From: Micromussa lordhowensis
Lineage: Eukaryota > Cnidaria > Anthozoa > Scleractinia > Lobophylliidae
Direction: 5' to 3'
NCBI GenBank assembly: GCA_964020085.1
Contig: OZ026600.1
Span: forward strand, 33,388,820-33,452,819
Length of the DNA stretch: 64,000 nucleotides
In this document: piece by piece, positions 48,117-63,490 of the stretch
Layout of the letters: each line of letters starts with the position of its first letter
Numbering within the stretch: the first letter of the stretch is position 1
Translations under genes and position numbers: made by a program
The notes under the pieces: model-generated
Databases searched by the model: none
What the model saw: only the letters and a program-made list of their open reading frames with translations
What the model was told of the DNA's origin: nothing

Positions 48117-48492
48117 AACTGAGTAAAACCCAGCTGAAGTTTTAGGCTGTAGGCGCTATTTCCTTAACATAGACAGACGTTGATAAATATTCATGTGTCA
48201 TCGATTTAACAAGGAATTCGACAAAATTTCATTTCACAATATGGTTTTCGTGCGAAGTTTATAATACTGGAAACATGTCACGGTTGTCACGGAAGTCTCC
48301 TCCGCAGCCAGGAAGAGGTCTTGCGTGACCAACGACCCAAGTAGCCGCTGTTAAGGAGACTAACGTGACCAGTTACACCGAGATGCCTTAAAAATAACAC
48401 TCTAATTGTTCTCGAAACACGATAAAAATATCGCATTATGACTATATGCCAACAACCGCTACTTGTAAAATATTTTTACAATGAGAGGGCCA

Positions 48493-52828
<4,336 letters not shown>

Positions 52829-53550
52829 GGTGCAAAACCAGACTTAAAGCAAGCACGTATAGCCAAAACAACCGATCCTGAAAGCATACCAAATATAATA
52901 CTCGTCCGGCATAGGATAGCTTACAAATAGATTGCTGCCAATGGTATAGCAACACTCAGAGTAGGCCTAGATACAAATATCGCAAAAAAATGTTCTAAAT
53001 TTCTTTCTTTCCGCAATGTTGATTGAATGATTCCACGTGGCGTCTAATTAATTGGTAGGTACTTTGTATGTGGTACATCTTATTGTACTGCAGAATAAAT
53101 CTGCTGAATTGGTAGTATCGCTGGGTCATAAAAGGAAAAGGGACCATTTTAAACCTGCAGAAAATCTATAGCTTGTGCAGACAGGGAAACACGAAAACAA
53201 CTCATAAAATTTAATGTAAACTTTTTTTTTGTTCTTATGAAGTATCTTTTTTGTGATAATTGCTCTAAATATCACATTTTTTTCTAAATTTCTGAACATT
53301 TTCTAAATTTCTCAAAAACCTCTAAATATCTCAAAAAATATCGTGATATTTGTATTTAGGCTTAACTCAGAGTAGAGGCTGCCTGAGGTGTCACACATGG
53401 TCGTGCAGGCTAGGCTGGAAGCCGTGACTTAGCCGAGCCGAAGCCTGGATACTGCTCCGCGCCCAGTGCATTGATTGTCGGTCCGCCATCTTGGGTTAAT
53501 CCTGGGAACGAGTTTTTCCTGTTTACTGCGAAAGCGAAAGTAATATTAGC
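52829..53550. promoter_or_regulatory. Divergent intergenic region between two start codons
   Basis: The minus-strand gene starts at 52828 and TRAF exon 1 starts at 53551, head to head. Removing the MITE at 52964-53364 and one copy of its target duplication leaves about 311 bases, compatible with a bidirectional promoter. No core promoter motif is certain. Confidence 0.45.
52964..53364. mobile_element. 401-bp MITE in the divergent promoter region
   Basis: The ends GGCCTAGATACAAATATCG and the complement of AAGCCTAAATACAAATATCA are inverted repeats. Direct repeats ACTCAGAGTA flank it at 52954-52963 and 53365-53374. The interior is AT-rich with repeated CTAAATTTCT/CTAAATATCT motifs. A related element end is found at 60230-60350 beside the inverted gene fragment. 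Confidence 0.82.
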
Positions 53551-53750
53551 ATGGCGGAAGGCGGAAATATACCCGAGTTAGGCGGGTATGATTACGAGTT
53601 TACAAGTAAAGTTCCCGAGTATTGGGAATGTCTTGTTTGCCATTTCACATTGAAAGATCCTATGCAGATTGAGAAATGTGGACACAGACTTTGTACCATC
53701 TGTATGGAATCCCTGTAGAGGTAAACGATCAGTGTCGCATGTACAAACTA

Positions 53751-54515
53751 TAAAGCATCATCTGTTTGAAAGCTTACAACAAGTATATCAGTAAAGGTGG
53801 TAGTGGATATATTTTACATTCAGTGCGAGTTTTCCGTTAGCACCAATGTGTCGTTCAAGAGCAAGTTTTCTCTTTTAATGTTCATTAGCAACAAGTTTTG
53901 CGATTGTAAGGCAGTCATGTACCAATAACGACGGAAACGAAACCATCTAAGCGGGCGAAACGAAACCGCGGATACAACCGAAGCGATCAAAGCGTAACGA
54001 AACTACGGACTCAAGCGAAACCTGTTAACATTATTTCCATTTCTATTGAGACTAGGCTCGATTTCCGCCGCTCTCTCGGTTCAGCGGCTCGTAATCGAGC
54101 CTATATTGAGACTTACTAAACCGTACACACGCTAACCTGCGGTCAGTATTCTGGTTAACAGATACTACCCAGTTAATATTAGGAACAAAACGTGCGTTAT
54201 AATTCTTGGTACATTTCTTAGCCGTCCTCTGTAAAACGACAACGTGAAATCACCAAGTTCTGGGTATTTTGGAGAACGTGAGCGACGGCGGCTTATTTTT
54301 CGTATTTTCTTTTGGAATGGTACGCTGGCATTGCATATTAAGCTTGAGCAAGTTCTGAGTTGATAGAAGTGCTGAACAGATCTAGGCATGTGCGAAATTC
54401 GACGGTAAAATATAAATTCATTTTTTTCTAGGCGTCGTCCTTGGCGTCGCCGTCGTCGTTGCTTAAGGTCCCTAATATTGTTTCCAGCCGTACGCAGATT
54501 ATTAACACTATGATT
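53751..54515. repeat. Extra sequence in TRAF fragment D intron 1
   Basis: Compared with the complete gene after 32001, this copy has about 765 additional bases. A ~40-base stretch (ACCGTACACACGCTAACCTG onward) occurs at about 54121 and again at about 54522. So either this copy gained the block or the complete gene lost it by recombination between the direct repeats. Confidence 0.6.
54054..54103. mobile_element. 50-bp micro-MITE with 9-10 bp target duplication
   Basis: AGGCTCGATT and AATCGAGCCT form the terminal inverted repeats, with an inner GCCGCT/AGCGGC stem. It is flanked by direct repeats TATTGAGACT at 54044-54053 and 54104-54113. A 9-10 bp duplication would suit a MULE-like origin. Confidence 0.78.
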
Positions 54516-55054
54516 TCTAACCGTACACACGCTAACCTGCGGTCAGAGTTTAGTATTCTGTTTTATAACAGCTTGCTAGTAGACTGCGGACTTTCGCAGT
54601 TCCGGTTATAGCCCAGCTGAAAAGCTCTCAGGTTAGACTGAATAATGCTGCAAGTTAGCCTGTTTACGATCTGCTCTCATTAATGATGACAGGTTTAATT
54701 TCGCATACTTCGGTGATTTCGTGTGGCTTCGGTGGTCACTATTTACAATTGTTTCGATTTCGGTTTTAATTCACTCCTGTTTGAAATTAAGTAGTTATCT
54801 TTAAGTTCATGATTCAGACGATTTCTATTCTATTATTACTTGCATGTCCAGTTTATCAGTGCACAATAGACCCACAATACTTCTTCGCGTACCCCTCATT
54901 TTTTTTTTGTACATTTTTTTTGTCTAGGCGCCCCTCACCGACATGTCCAGCAGATAGGCAACCTTTGTCACGCGAGAAGGTAAATCAGACTAACGGGGTC
55001 ACACAAACTCGTGATTGCGTGATACTCAGTGCATGACAATTTAAAAAAGAGTTA

Positions 55055-55390
55055 TATGAGGGTCCCAATGGTGTAAACCGTTAGCATCAAAACAGGCCAA
55101 ACTTTAGCTGTTAGGCGTAAAAAACGGAAAATTTTAACCGTTAGCCGCAATCTCTTGTAAGGAGTTTTTTTGTGTCTTCCCTTGTGGCTTGATAGGACAG
55201 TACTGGGAAAAGCCGGAAGACTATATTAGTCTTTGTTTCCTAAGACCTTCAATATGTTCAAATCTTTTACTTTTGTAAGTAACGAAAATTAATTTTGATT
55301 TCCTAAGGAAAATAAAGTAAACGTCAGCCGTAAAAAAAGCCAAAATATTAACCGTTGGCCGTGAAAGTTACTAACACATTGAGACTCTTT
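55055..55390. repeat. MITE-like element in intron 2 of TRAF fragment D
   Basis: Counterpart of 32536-32852 with ends GAGGGTCCCAATG and CATTGAGACTCTT. Confidence 0.5.
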
Positions 55391-56227
55391 TAAGGTCGGT
55401 TGGACAGGTGCTATTCTTCAGTAGAATTAAAACACGTTTACGGAGTAAATTGGTAAACCCGGGGAGAAAATTTTGTTTAGCTCGATTTAAAACTCATATT
55501 TCTGTAATTTTCCTCATGTTCCTATACTTTCCGCACTTTATTTTAATGACGGCAGATATTCTTAGACAATGCTTGTCATCGCGAAATTCTGAATCTTACC
55601 GTGAAGTGTTCTCATTCTGGATGTTCATGGACTGGAGAGCTACGTGCTGTGGAGGTATGTTCATTAGAGATTACAATTACTGTAAGATCAACGTGACATT
55701 TAAACCTGAATAATTGCTTGCTTACTCTTGTTAAAAACAAACAAATAAGACAGCCCTGTAGACTGATTAAAAAACGATTAAATTCGACCGGATTGCACTT
55801 GTTGTCTTTCTTATTTTTTTATGTTTGATTTATATTTCAAGAAACACCAGTCAGAATGCCTCTTCAGAGTGGTCGAGTGTTCAAACTCAGGTTGTACAAA
55901 GATGCTCAGCAAGCAAGACATGAAAACTCACGAGACATTAGAATGTTGTTGGAGGAAAGTGAACTGTGAGTATTGTCAAGAATCAGTCATCATGAATCAG
56001 AAACAGGTTTGAAACAGATTTTAACTGTCTATCTTCGCTGCCTCGTACTCAGTGATCTTGAATGTCCCGCTATCTCGATCTTAATCACCTTCCCTCGGAT
56101 ACGCTTTTTCAGCCATTTGTTATCATTCGGCTTTCTTTAGTCGCCGCTAGGTTTTGGTTCCCTGAGAGTTCGAGAATGTGGAGTTCGACAACTAAACTGT
56201 AGGTATGTCCAAAACATTCCACACTTT

Positions 56228-59200
56228 CTAAAGCCCCCTCCACACTACACCGGAGAAATGTGAAAACTGCGTTTCCACTCTGAAAAACGCATCAAATGTT
56301 TTCTGTCCACACTACACCGAAAAAATGTGAAAACTGCGTTTCCACTCTCAAAAACGCATCAAATGTTTTCTGTCCACACTACTGCCGAAAAATGTGAAAA
56401 CTGCGTTTCCACTCTGAAAAACGCATCAAATGTTTTCTGTCCACACTACACAAGAGAAATGTGAAAACTGCGTTTCCACTCTGAAAAACGCATCAAATGT
56501 TTTCTGTCCACACTACACCCTAGAAATGTGAAAACTGCGTTTCCACTCTGAAAAACGCATCAAATGTTTTCTGTCCACACTACACCGGAGAAATGTGAAA
56601 ACTGCGTTTCCACTCTGAAAAACGCATCAAATGTTTTCTGTCCACACTACACCGGAGAAATGTGAAAACTGCGTTTCCACTCTGAAAAACGCATCAAATG
56701 TTTTCTGTCCACACTACACCGGAGAAATGTCAAAACTGCGTTTCCACTCTGAAAAACGCATCAAATGTTTTCTGTCCACACTACACCAGAGAAATGTGAA
56801 AACTGCGTTTCCACTCTGAAAAACGCATCAAATGTTTTCTGTCCACACTACACCGGAGAAATGTGAAAACTGCGTTTCCACTCTGAAAAACGCATCAAAT
56901 GTTTTCTGTCCACACTACACCGGAGAAATGTGAAAACTGCGTTTCCACTCTGAAAAACGCATCAAATGTTTTCTGTCCACACTACACCGGAGAAATGTGA
57001 AAACTGCGTTTCCACTCTGAAAAACGCATCAAATGTTTTCTGTCCACACTACACCGAAGAAATGTGAAAACTGCGTTTCCACTCTGAAAAACGCATCAAA
57101 TGTTTTCTGTCCACACTACACCGGAGAAATGTGAAAACTGCGTTTCCACTCTGAAAAACGCATCAAATGTTTTCTGTCCACACTACACCGGAGAAATGTG
57201 AAAACTGCGTTTCCACTCTGAAAAACGCATCAAATGTTTTCTGTCCACACTACACCGGAGAAATGTGAAAACTGCGTTTCCACTCTGAAAAACGCATCAA
57301 ATGTTTTCTGTCCACACTACACCGAAGAAATGTGAAAACTGCGTTTCCACTCTGAAACCGCATCAAATGTTTTCTGTCCACACTACACCGGAGAAATGTA
57401 AAAACTGCGTTTCCACTCTGAAAAACGCATCAAATGTTTTCTGTCCACACTACACCAGAGAAATGTGAAAACTGCGTTTCCACTCTGAAAAACGCATCAA
57501 ATGTTTTCTGTCCACACTACTGCCGAGAAATGTGAAAACTGCGTTTCCACTCTGAAAAACGCATCAAATGTTTTCTGTCCACACTACACCAGAGAAATGT
57601 GAAAACTGCGTTTGCACTCTGAAAAACGCATCAAATGTTTTCTGTCCACACTACACCGGAGAAATGTGAAAACTGCGTTTCCACTCTGAAAAACGCATCA
57701 AATGTTTTCTGTCCACACTACACCAGAGAAATGTGAAAACTGCGTTTCCACTCTGAAAAACGCATCAAATGTTTTCTGTCCACACTACTGCCGAGAAATG
57801 TGAAAACTGCGTTTCCACTCTGAAAAACGCATCAAATGTTTTCTGTCCACACTACACCAGAGAAATGTGAAAACTGCGTTTCCACTCTGAAAAACGCATC
57901 AAATGTTTTCTGTCCACACTACACCGGAGAAATGTGAAAACTGCGTTTCCACTCTGAAAAACGCATCAAATGTTTTCTGTCCACACTACACCAGAGAAAT
58001 GTGAAAACTGCGTTTCCACTCTGAAAAACGCATCAAATGTTTTCTGTCCACACTACTGCCGAGAAATGTGAAAACTGCGTTTCCACTCTGAAAAACGCAT
58101 CAAATGTTTTCTGTCCACACTACACCAGAGAAATGTGAAAACTGCGTTTCCACTCTGAAAAACGCATCAAATATTTTCTGTCCACACTACACCGGAGAAA
58201 TGTGAAAACTGCGTTTCCACTCTGAAAAACGCATCAAATGTTTTCTGTCCACACTACACCGGAGAAATGTGAAAACTGCGTTTCCACTCTGAAAAACGCA
58301 TCAAATGTTTTCTGTCCACACTACACCGAAGAAATGTCAAAACTGCGTTTCCACTCTGAAAAACGCATCAAATGTTTTCTGTCCACACTACACCGGAGAA
58401 ATGTGAAAACTGCGTTTCCACTCTGAAAAACGCATCAAATGTTTTCTGTCCACACTACACCGGAGAAATGTGAAAACTGCGTTTCCACTCTGAAAAACGC
58501 ATCAAATGTTTTCTGTCCACACTACACCGGAGAAATGTGAAAACTGCGTTTCCACTCTGAAAAACGCATCAAATGTTTTCTGTCCACACTACACCGAAGA
58601 AATGTGAAAACTGCGTTTCCACTCTGAAAAACGCATCAAATGTTTTCTGTCCACACTACACCGGAGAAATGTGAAAACTGCGTTTCCACTCTGAAAAACG
58701 CATCAAATGTTTTCTGTCCACACTACACCAGAGAAATGTGAAAACTGCGTTTCCACTCTGAAAAACGCATCAAATGTTTTCTGTCCACACTACACCGGAG
58801 AAATGTGAAAACTGCGTTTCCACTCTGAAAAACGCATCAAATGTTTTCTGTCCACACTACACCGAAGAAATGTGAAAACTGCGTTTCCACTCTGAAAAAC
58901 GCATCAAATGTTTTCTGTCCACACTACACCGGAGAAATGTGAAAACTGCGTTTCCACTCTGAAAAACGCATCAAATGTTTTCTGTCCACACTACACCAGA
59001 GAAATGTGAAAACTGCGTTTCCACTCTGAAAAACGCATCAAATGTTTTCTGTCCACGCTACACCGGAGAAATGTGAAAACTGCGTTTCCACTCTGAAAAA
59101 CGCATCAAATGTTTTCTGTCCACACTACACCGGAGAAATGTGAAAACTGCGTTTCCACTCTGAAAAACGCATCAAATGTTTTCTGTCCACACTACACCAG

Positions 59201-60187
59201 AGAAATGTGAAAACTGCGTTTCCACTCTGAAAAACGCATCAAATGTTTTCTGTTCACACTACACCAGAGAAATGTGAAAACTGCGTTTCCACTCTGAAAA
59301 ACGCATCAAATGTTTTCTGTCCACACTACACCGGAGAAATGTCAAAACTGCGTTTCCACTCTGAAAAACGCATCAAATGTTTTCTGTCCACACTACACCG
59401 GAGAAATGTGAAAACTGCGTTTCCACTCTGAAAAACGCATCAAATGTTTTCTGTCCACACTACACCAGAGAAATGTGAAAACTGCGTTTCCACTCTGAAA
59501 AACGCATCAAATGTTTTCTGTCCACACTACACCGGAGAAATGTGAAAACTGCGTTTCCACTCTGAAAAACGCATCAAATGTTTTCTGTCCCACACTACAC
59601 CGGAGAAATGTGAAAACTGCGTTTCCACTCTGAAAAACGCATCAAATGTTTTCTGTCCACACTACACCAGAGAAATGTGAAAACTGCGTTTCCACTCTGA
59701 AAAACGCATCAAATGTTTTCTGTCCACACTACACCGGAGAAATGTGAAAACGGCGTTTGCACTCTGAAAAACGCATCAAATGTTTTCTGTCCACACTACA
59801 CCGGAGAAATGTGAAAACTGCGTTTGCACTCTGAAAAACGCATCAAATGTTTTCTGTCCATACTACACCAGAGAAATGTGAAAACTGCGTTTCCACTCTG
59901 AAAAACGCATCAAATGTTTTCTGTCCACACTACACCGGAGAAATGTGAAAACTGCGTTTCCACTCTGAAAAACGCATCAAATGTTTTCTGTCCACACTAC
60001 ACCGGAGAAATGTGAAAACTGCGTTTCCACTATGAAAAACGCATCAAATGTTTTCTGTCCACACTACACCGGAGAAATGTGAAAACTGCGTTTCCACTCT
60101 GAAAAACGCATCAAATGTTTTCTGTCCACACTACACCGGAGAAATGTGAAAACTGCGTTTCCACTCTGAAAAACGCATCAAATGTTT
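56228..60187. repeat. 67-bp satellite array D (~59 units)
   Basis: The same 67-bp unit as arrays A and B, in the opposite orientation on this strand but the same orientation relative to the TRAF gene. Variants are mostly CACCGGAG, CACCAGAG, CACCGAAG and CTGCCGAG. The left flank matches the seed locus at 41890; the right end breaks off at ATCAAATGTTT into non-TRAF sequence. Long internal blocks recur, for example the CTGCCGAG variant every few units near 57.5-58.1 kb. Confidence 0.97.
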
Positions 60188-60360
60188 GCGGAAGTTGATA
60201 TAAAGCCAAAAATGGGTCAAATTAACATTGGAAAAAGAAAAGGTATTTCTGAGAAATTTAGAAGATTTTTTAAGAAATTTAGACTAAATTCAAAAGAAAT
60301 TTAGGAATTTTATGAGAATTTCTAGAAAGAAATTTAGAACATCATCGATATTTGTATCTA
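60188..60360. repeat. Partial MITE next to the array
   Basis: This ends at CGATATTTGTATCTAGGCC with internal AAATTTAG motifs, and so is one end of an element related to 52964-53364, in reverse orientation. Its other end is missing at the junction with the satellite. Confidence 0.6.
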
Positions 60361-60499
60361 GGCCTACTCTTAGTGTTGCTATACCATTGGCAGCAATCTA
60401 TTTGTAAGGTATCCTACGCCGGACGAGTATTATATTTGGTATGCTTTCAGGATCGGTTGATTTGGCTATACGTGCTTGCTTTAAGTCTGGTTTTGCACC

Positions 60500-60585
60500 A
60501 TGGTAATGAAGGTCCTTGAGCTGCAAGAGACCTCCTGTCATACCGTGGTCTCGCTGATGCTCAACACTTACTCCGACGCCAAGAA
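60500..60585 (+). pseudogene. Inverted fragment of the unrecognised gene's first exon
   Basis: Bases 60340-60585 are the reverse complement of about 52741-52985 with few differences, including the first ~28 codons (MVMKVLELQETSCHTV) of the gene at 48493-52828. The copy runs directly into the assembly gap, so its full extent is unknown. Confidence 0.85.
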
Positions 60586-60785
60586 NNNNNNNNNNNNNNN
60601 NNNNNNNNNNNNNNNNNNNNNNNNNNNNNNNNNNNNNNNNNNNNNNNNNNNNNNNNNNNNNNNNNNNNNNNNNNNNNNNNNNNNNNNNNNNNNNNNNNNN
60701 NNNNNNNNNNNNNNNNNNNNNNNNNNNNNNNNNNNNNNNNNNNNNNNNNNNNNNNNNNNNNNNNNNNNNNNNNNNNNNNNNNNNN
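60586..60785. other. Assembly gap (200 N)
   Basis: A run of exactly 200 N, the size often used for gaps of unknown length. Confidence 1.
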
Positions 60786-60927
60786 GCTTTCACAGGCTAT
60801 CCCAGGGATAAGCCCTAAAAAATTAAGCACTCATGCCCGCAACCGCACTCCCACCCCCACACAAAAGGATTAAGAATTGATCCTCCCCACAGCAGTGAGA
60901 GTTCTCTTTATGCTTGGCGACGATGCT

Positions 60928-62586
60928 CTAAGATGCATGTACACATTTGGAACATTTCCACTGGCTCATCTTTTTGAAAACCCTGTCTGGGATGTTTTCA
61001 CATGATCTATGAAACCATTCTTCGCACTTGTCACAGCATGCCATCTGCATTGCTCTCCTTTTCCCATCCTGCTTGTCCCAAGGCATTCGACAGGAGCAAA
61101 AAAGCTCTGTTATCACCCTCTTTCCCTTGCATCTTTTTAATCTGGTTTGGTCAGGGGCTTGAGGGAACGATATGGTTGCGGAGGTCCTTCCTGCTGGGCC
61201 AGAAGCGGCGATTAAATGTAGGAGGTAATTCCTGTCCACAGAATAGATCATTGGTGAGGTATTCTCTAAGGTGGTGTCTCATTTCATTGACATTGATAAT
61301 TCCTTTGCCAACAAGGTAATGGATCTTTGCAGCAATCCTAGGATCCACTTGTTGTTGTATGCCATTTGCCTGAAATTTTAAAAATTAAGTCAAGCTCTTT
61401 TGTCTACAATAATTTGTCACTTGGTGACATTTCCATGGCAACCAAAGATGTCAATTGTCATTTAACTAAGAGATGGTGTGTTTCAAGAAATATTCCACAA
61501 AATATCCATACCCCCCCCCACACACATACACAGAAGAGGTTTAGATTTGACCACCACCCCCCCCCCCCACACACACACACACACATACACCACCACCACC
61601 ACCCCCTCTGAAATTCCAGTAAAAAATGCAGTAATTGTATGAGAAATAAAGAGCTTCTGACTGTTCTCACTATAACTCTGCTCTTTTTCACTATAACTCC
61701 TCTCCTCATAATGTCTTAATCTATCTGACCTCTTGTTCCCAAATCATAACACTTTCACTTTCAAAATGGAAATAAACATTGCATACCTCCCCAAAGATGT
61801 GGTTTCTATGGCTGTTCTTAGCTGGGAAGAGGATGTCAATTCTCCGTTCACATTTAATAGAAGTGCCATCTTTGGTGTCTTTCCTTAGTTTTTGGGAAGC
61901 AGTTTTCCTTTTCCTTTCGATGTCTTCAGTGATCTAAAGGTGATGAACAAGGAAACTTGTTACTCTTGTCCAGGAATTTACAAGGTCACTCAGTTATTTT
62001 CTTCAAGTTTAGCATTCAATACCTGATACAAAGCAGGATGTGGTCAATCAGATGAAATAAGGTATAATCAGTTACCTGGTATTCTGGGAAAAACATGACT
62101 TCTTGCATAGATATCTGTGCAGGGCAATCCATTTTTTTGGTGTTCTGGAATGTTTTATTTTTGTTCCTTCCATAGCCATGGTCAGATTCATTCTGTAAAT
62201 AGAAAATTAAATTGCATCTAAGTGATCTAATTTTGCAAAAAAAACATGTACTATTCATATCCTGAACATCATTTTTTTAGGGGTTAAAATCAGGAATTTT
62301 AAATTTTTTTTATGAATTTTCTGAACCCCTGCAAAAAAATATTTTATAGCACCCCCACCCCGTACTAGAGTCAATATCAGTTGGGAATTATGTGCCTTTG
62401 CCCACCAACCTGCTAACAAACAAAGCTGATTTACCCTCTTTTCCTGATATTTCCTCTTGGCTCCAAGGTTCATATCCTTTCCATGCTGACATTCTAGCAA
62501 CTTCTCACCAAGAACAAAATATGGCACACCTGAAAACTTGATATGTTGGTCTTTCCATAAAACCTTGTGAGGTCTGTCGAAGGGGT
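60928..62586 (-). CDS. CARF/ALS2CR8-like protein with C-terminal PHD finger (5' end not found)
   Basis: Minus-strand exons in order: 62586-62435, 62192-62076, 61933-61787 and 61369-60928, with matching phases and GT-AG sites. The first three carry blocks typical of calcium-responsive transcription factor relatives (FSGVPYFVLGEKLLECQHGKD, shortened here to its key core GVPYFVLG and ECQHGKD; KKMDCPAQISMQEVMFFPE). The last has KIHYLVGKGIINVNEM and NRRFWPSRKDLRNHI. It ends with a C4HC3 PHD finger (CSCR, CCDKCEEWFH, C, WKCSKC), a reader of histone tails in other proteins. The frame shifts by one between about 61180 and 61150: the upstream frame ends at TGA 61151-61153 while the PHD part is in the next frame. 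Either this is a disabling indel, a sequence error or an unrecognised splice. Upstream exons lie beyond 62586 and were not identified. Confidence 0.7.
61508..61612. repeat. C-run, (CA)n and (CAC)n low-complexity stretch
   Basis: Two blocks of poly-C followed by CACACA repeats and a CCACCACCACC run, within the intron before the last exon of the CARF-like gene. ORFs here are compositional. Confidence 0.9.
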
Positions 62587-62599
62587 CTATATGATATTG

Positions 62600-63382
62600 C
62601 AAAGAGGGTCACAGTTAGTATATTATGCACTACTGAAGGGGGAGCTGGGATACATCCAATAAGGAGATGGTACACCTGAACAGCATGTTTTTATTGGTTA
62701 AAATCAGGAATTTTAATTTTTTAATGAGTTTTCTGAACCAAAATGATATGCTGGAGAAGATGTGGTGTTTTTAGGGGTTCTTTGAATTTTTTTTTTCACC
62801 ATGAAGACCCCTCCCTCCCCTTTGGATTTCCAGCTCCCTCAAATGGGGGTGCGTGGGTATAAATGGAATGGCCCATTTCCAGCCCGTGTACGTCTTAAAC
62901 TTATTCCCTGTACTGGCAAATCTCTAAAATTCGAAGCAAATTATGGTAACGTTATACAGGTGTATGTATTTACCTACCACAATGCTCAAAAGGACAACAA
63001 CAACTTTGTACTGAATCGTGGAATTTCGGTGGGTTTTCTATCCGCTTAGCCTTCGTATCATTAAAATTACCGTCCTTCTGGGCCGTGTGAAGAAGTTCGG
63101 ATAAGCGGGCCGTTCAATATCACAATACCCAAAAGGACCTCAAAAGGAGGTGAAAATATTAACATCTCAGTCACCTTGTGAATATGTTTTAGCTGTACAT
63201 AAGGCTAAAAGCTTGTTTTCCGGATATTCTTGCCGTGTTTACATCATTCCGATCATTTACGGGACGGGTCTAAATGGCGTAATAAAATGCGGGGACTGGT
63301 ACCAAAGTTTGTCTGTTGCATATTAATTAGCGTCCTTTTGACCATTGTGAACGAGTGCTAACCTCATAGCCAAATCTGTTCG
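62600..63382. other. No gene identified
   Basis: The remaining 5' part of the CARF-like locus may lie here or beyond the window. An AT-rich AAAATCAGGAATTTTAA motif near 62285 recurs near 62700, suggesting a local duplication. No reliable exon is visible. Confidence 0.35.
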
Positions 63383-63490
63383 CCATTTTTAAAATTACCC
63401 AGAAGATACTGGTAACTGGTGTCTCTCCCAGGGCTCTCTCGCTCAACCTATTGGGATCCTCGATGAGTATTCTGGGTAATTTTCAAGATG
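63383..63490. mobile_element. Short MITE-like hairpin
   Basis: CCATTTTTAAAATTACCCAG on the left and the complement of CCATCTTGAAAATTACCCAG on the right form ~25-base inverted ends around a ~55-base centre. I recognise the AAAATTACCCAGAAT motif as a common dispersed repeat of cnidarian genomes. Confidence 0.65.

Larger units (their letters stand above)
53551..56006 (+). pseudogene. TRAF gene fragment D: exons 1-4, stop in exon 1
   Basis: Exon 1 (53551-53720), exon 2 (54928-54979), exon 3 (55556-55654) and exon 4 (55842-56006) match the complete TRAF gene with conserved splice sites. They encode the RING and first zinc fingers. A TAG at 53716-53718 (codon 56), two bases before the end of exon 1, stands where the complete gene reads TTG, so a normal transcript would end inside the RING. 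Exons 5-7 are missing: intron 4 turns into satellite array D, which ends in unrelated sequence at 60187. Intron 1 is about 765 bases longer than in the complete gene. Confidence 0.88.

Noticed and set aside
61366..61611. ORF with a poly-His tail
   Set aside because: Created by CA/CAC low-complexity sequence in an intron.
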